A stretch of 12,226 nt of DNA from CAZWRN01 sp964636275. GTDB lineage: Bacteria; Patescibacteriota; Microgenomatia; Daviesbacterales; UBA10151. The notes under the pieces are model-generated. The model searched no databases and was not told where the DNA came from. It saw nothing but the letters and a program-made list of their open reading frames with translations. Position 1 is the first letter of the stretch, and every line of letters begins with the position of its first letter. The stretch covers positions 1-12,226 of the forward strand of contig CAZWRN010000028.1 of the NCBI GenBank assembly GCA_964636275.1, written 5' to 3'. Below are positions 11,648 to 12,226 of the stretch, one piece after another. Position numbers and translations under genes: made by a program.

Positions 11648-12226
11648 AAGCCTCTGGATGTTCTTTGGAATAATCCCGGCAACCCATTGGACACAGCATG
11701 GTATCTTTGCCTTTGGTGCAGTCAGTACAGGCGATAAAGTGGCGGTGACAAAAATCATCACTGCAATTGACCATTCGTTCACTTGGTTTTCCACAAGCAG
11801 CACACTTACCTACTATCTCCCGCTGTTTTTCTGTCTTATCGCCAAAATGCATTACCAACCTGCTATCAAACACATACAAAGCACCCAGAAAATCTTCATT
11901 TGGGTACTTTTCCATATAGGTCACAATCCCTCCATGCAGCTGGTAGACATTGGTAAAACCATGCTTAATTAAAAAACCAGAAGCTTTTTCGCAACGGACA
12001 CCGCCTGTACAAACAGTGACAACCGGTTCTTTTTTGGGAATATGGTCAAGTTGGGAAAGCATTTTAGGCAAGTCTTCCGAGTGACCCATATTCATTAAAG
12101 TTGATCCTTTAAAATGACCAACTTCCTGTTCAAAACCGTTGCGCATATCCACAATAAAAAATTTTTTGCCTGAATGAATCCATTCATGCAGATCCTCTGC
12201 TGCTAAATATTTTCCCGTCGTCTCCC
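11610..12226 (-). CDS. trhO: TrhO-type tRNA uridine(34) hydroxylase, rhodanese domain (N-terminus outside window)
   Basis: Reading from the right edge, 204 residues are visible and the frame stays open at the window end, so the start and the N-terminal ferredoxin-like domain are missing. The visible part begins with a rhodanese domain (KYLAAEDLHEW..., FIVDMRNGFEQEVGHFKGS) with the active loop CTGGVRCEKAS, whose first Cys is the usual nucleophile, and GFTNVYQLHGGI. A cysteine-rich tail follows (CAACGKPSERMVNC, CHRHFIACTDC, LCPMGC), as in YceA/UPF0176 proteins. TrhO makes 5-hydroxyuridine at position 34 of tRNAs using oxygen. The GTG at 12152 is not a start because coding continues upstream with conserved residues. 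Its 3' end overlaps the plus-strand hypothetical gene by 38 bases. Confidence 0.9.
   Translation of the reverse strand, partial: ETTGKYLAAEDLHEWIHSGKKFFIVDMRNGFEQEVGHFKGSTLMNMGHSEDLPKMLSQLDHIPKKEPVVTVCTGGVRCEKASGFLIKHGFTNVYQLHGGIVTYMEKYPNEDFLGALYVFDSRLVMHFGDKTEKQREIVGKCAACGKPSERMVNCSDDFCHRHFIACTDCTKGKDTMLCPMGCRDYSKEHPEAFKNQSSGTLGSF

Noticed and set aside
11390..11803. 137-codon minus-strand frame overlapping trhO and the 94-residue gene
   Set aside because: It is out of frame with trhO and antisense to the small gene; both of those have conserved motifs, this one has none.

Overview
The window looks like chromosomal DNA of a Patescibacteria (CPR) bacterium, most likely a Microgenomates-type lineage. 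This is inference from the AT-rich base use, very tight packing, many small membrane-anchored exoproteins, a GT-C (PMT/ArnT-like) glycosyltransferase, and a small hypothetical protein of a type I associate with that group. TGA serves as a stop in several genes (e.g. 8493 and 11366), which argues against the TGA=Gly Gracilibacteria code. There is no rRNA, tRNA, CRISPR array, insertion sequence or integrase, and no gene-free stretch longer than about 165 bases.

Layout. (1) 1-2128: the start of an anchored protein (minus, cut by the window edge), the 3' remnant of a LUD-domain gene, a membrane-anchored beta-propeller gene (plus), and an intact LUD gene (minus). A 28-bp exact direct repeat links the remnant to the intact copy. 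(2) 2129-4620: a SAM methyltransferase (plus), an L,D-transpeptidase (minus), and an anchored C39-like peptidase with TPR-like repeats (plus). (3) 4617-7439: a minus-strand run of an MFS transporter, a 42-residue glycine-zipper membrane miniprotein, an MscL channel with a C-terminal zinc ribbon, a heavy-metal-binding/MauE-like membrane fusion, and a 74-residue membrane protein. (4) 7524-9489: an anchored Asp-box (sialidase-type fold) propeller (plus), a two-helix small membrane protein and an AlkD-like DNA glycosylase (both minus). (5) 9654-12226: a GT-C glycosyltransferase coupled by an ATGA overlap to a small hypothetical protein (plus), then a TrhO-type rhodanese tRNA hydroxylase (minus, cut by the window edge).

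The genes do not form one pathway. The common theme is the cell envelope: anchored exoproteins, peptidoglycan cross-linking, glycosylation, osmotic valve and export.

The most striking signal is regulatory. Six starts have a sigma70-like -10 hexamer ending exactly 6 bases before the ATG, and three more lie at 7-9 bases, which would put transcription starts at or next to the ATG (leaderless mRNAs). Where the -35 box is poor, an extended -10 TGn is usually present. The clear exceptions are the 42-codon gene, with a normal leader and a strong Shine-Dalgarno, and the second gene of the coupled pair. All five convergent junctions have a 3-bp gap or an overlap; two share the same TTAA as stop codon on both strands, leaving no room for ordinary terminators.
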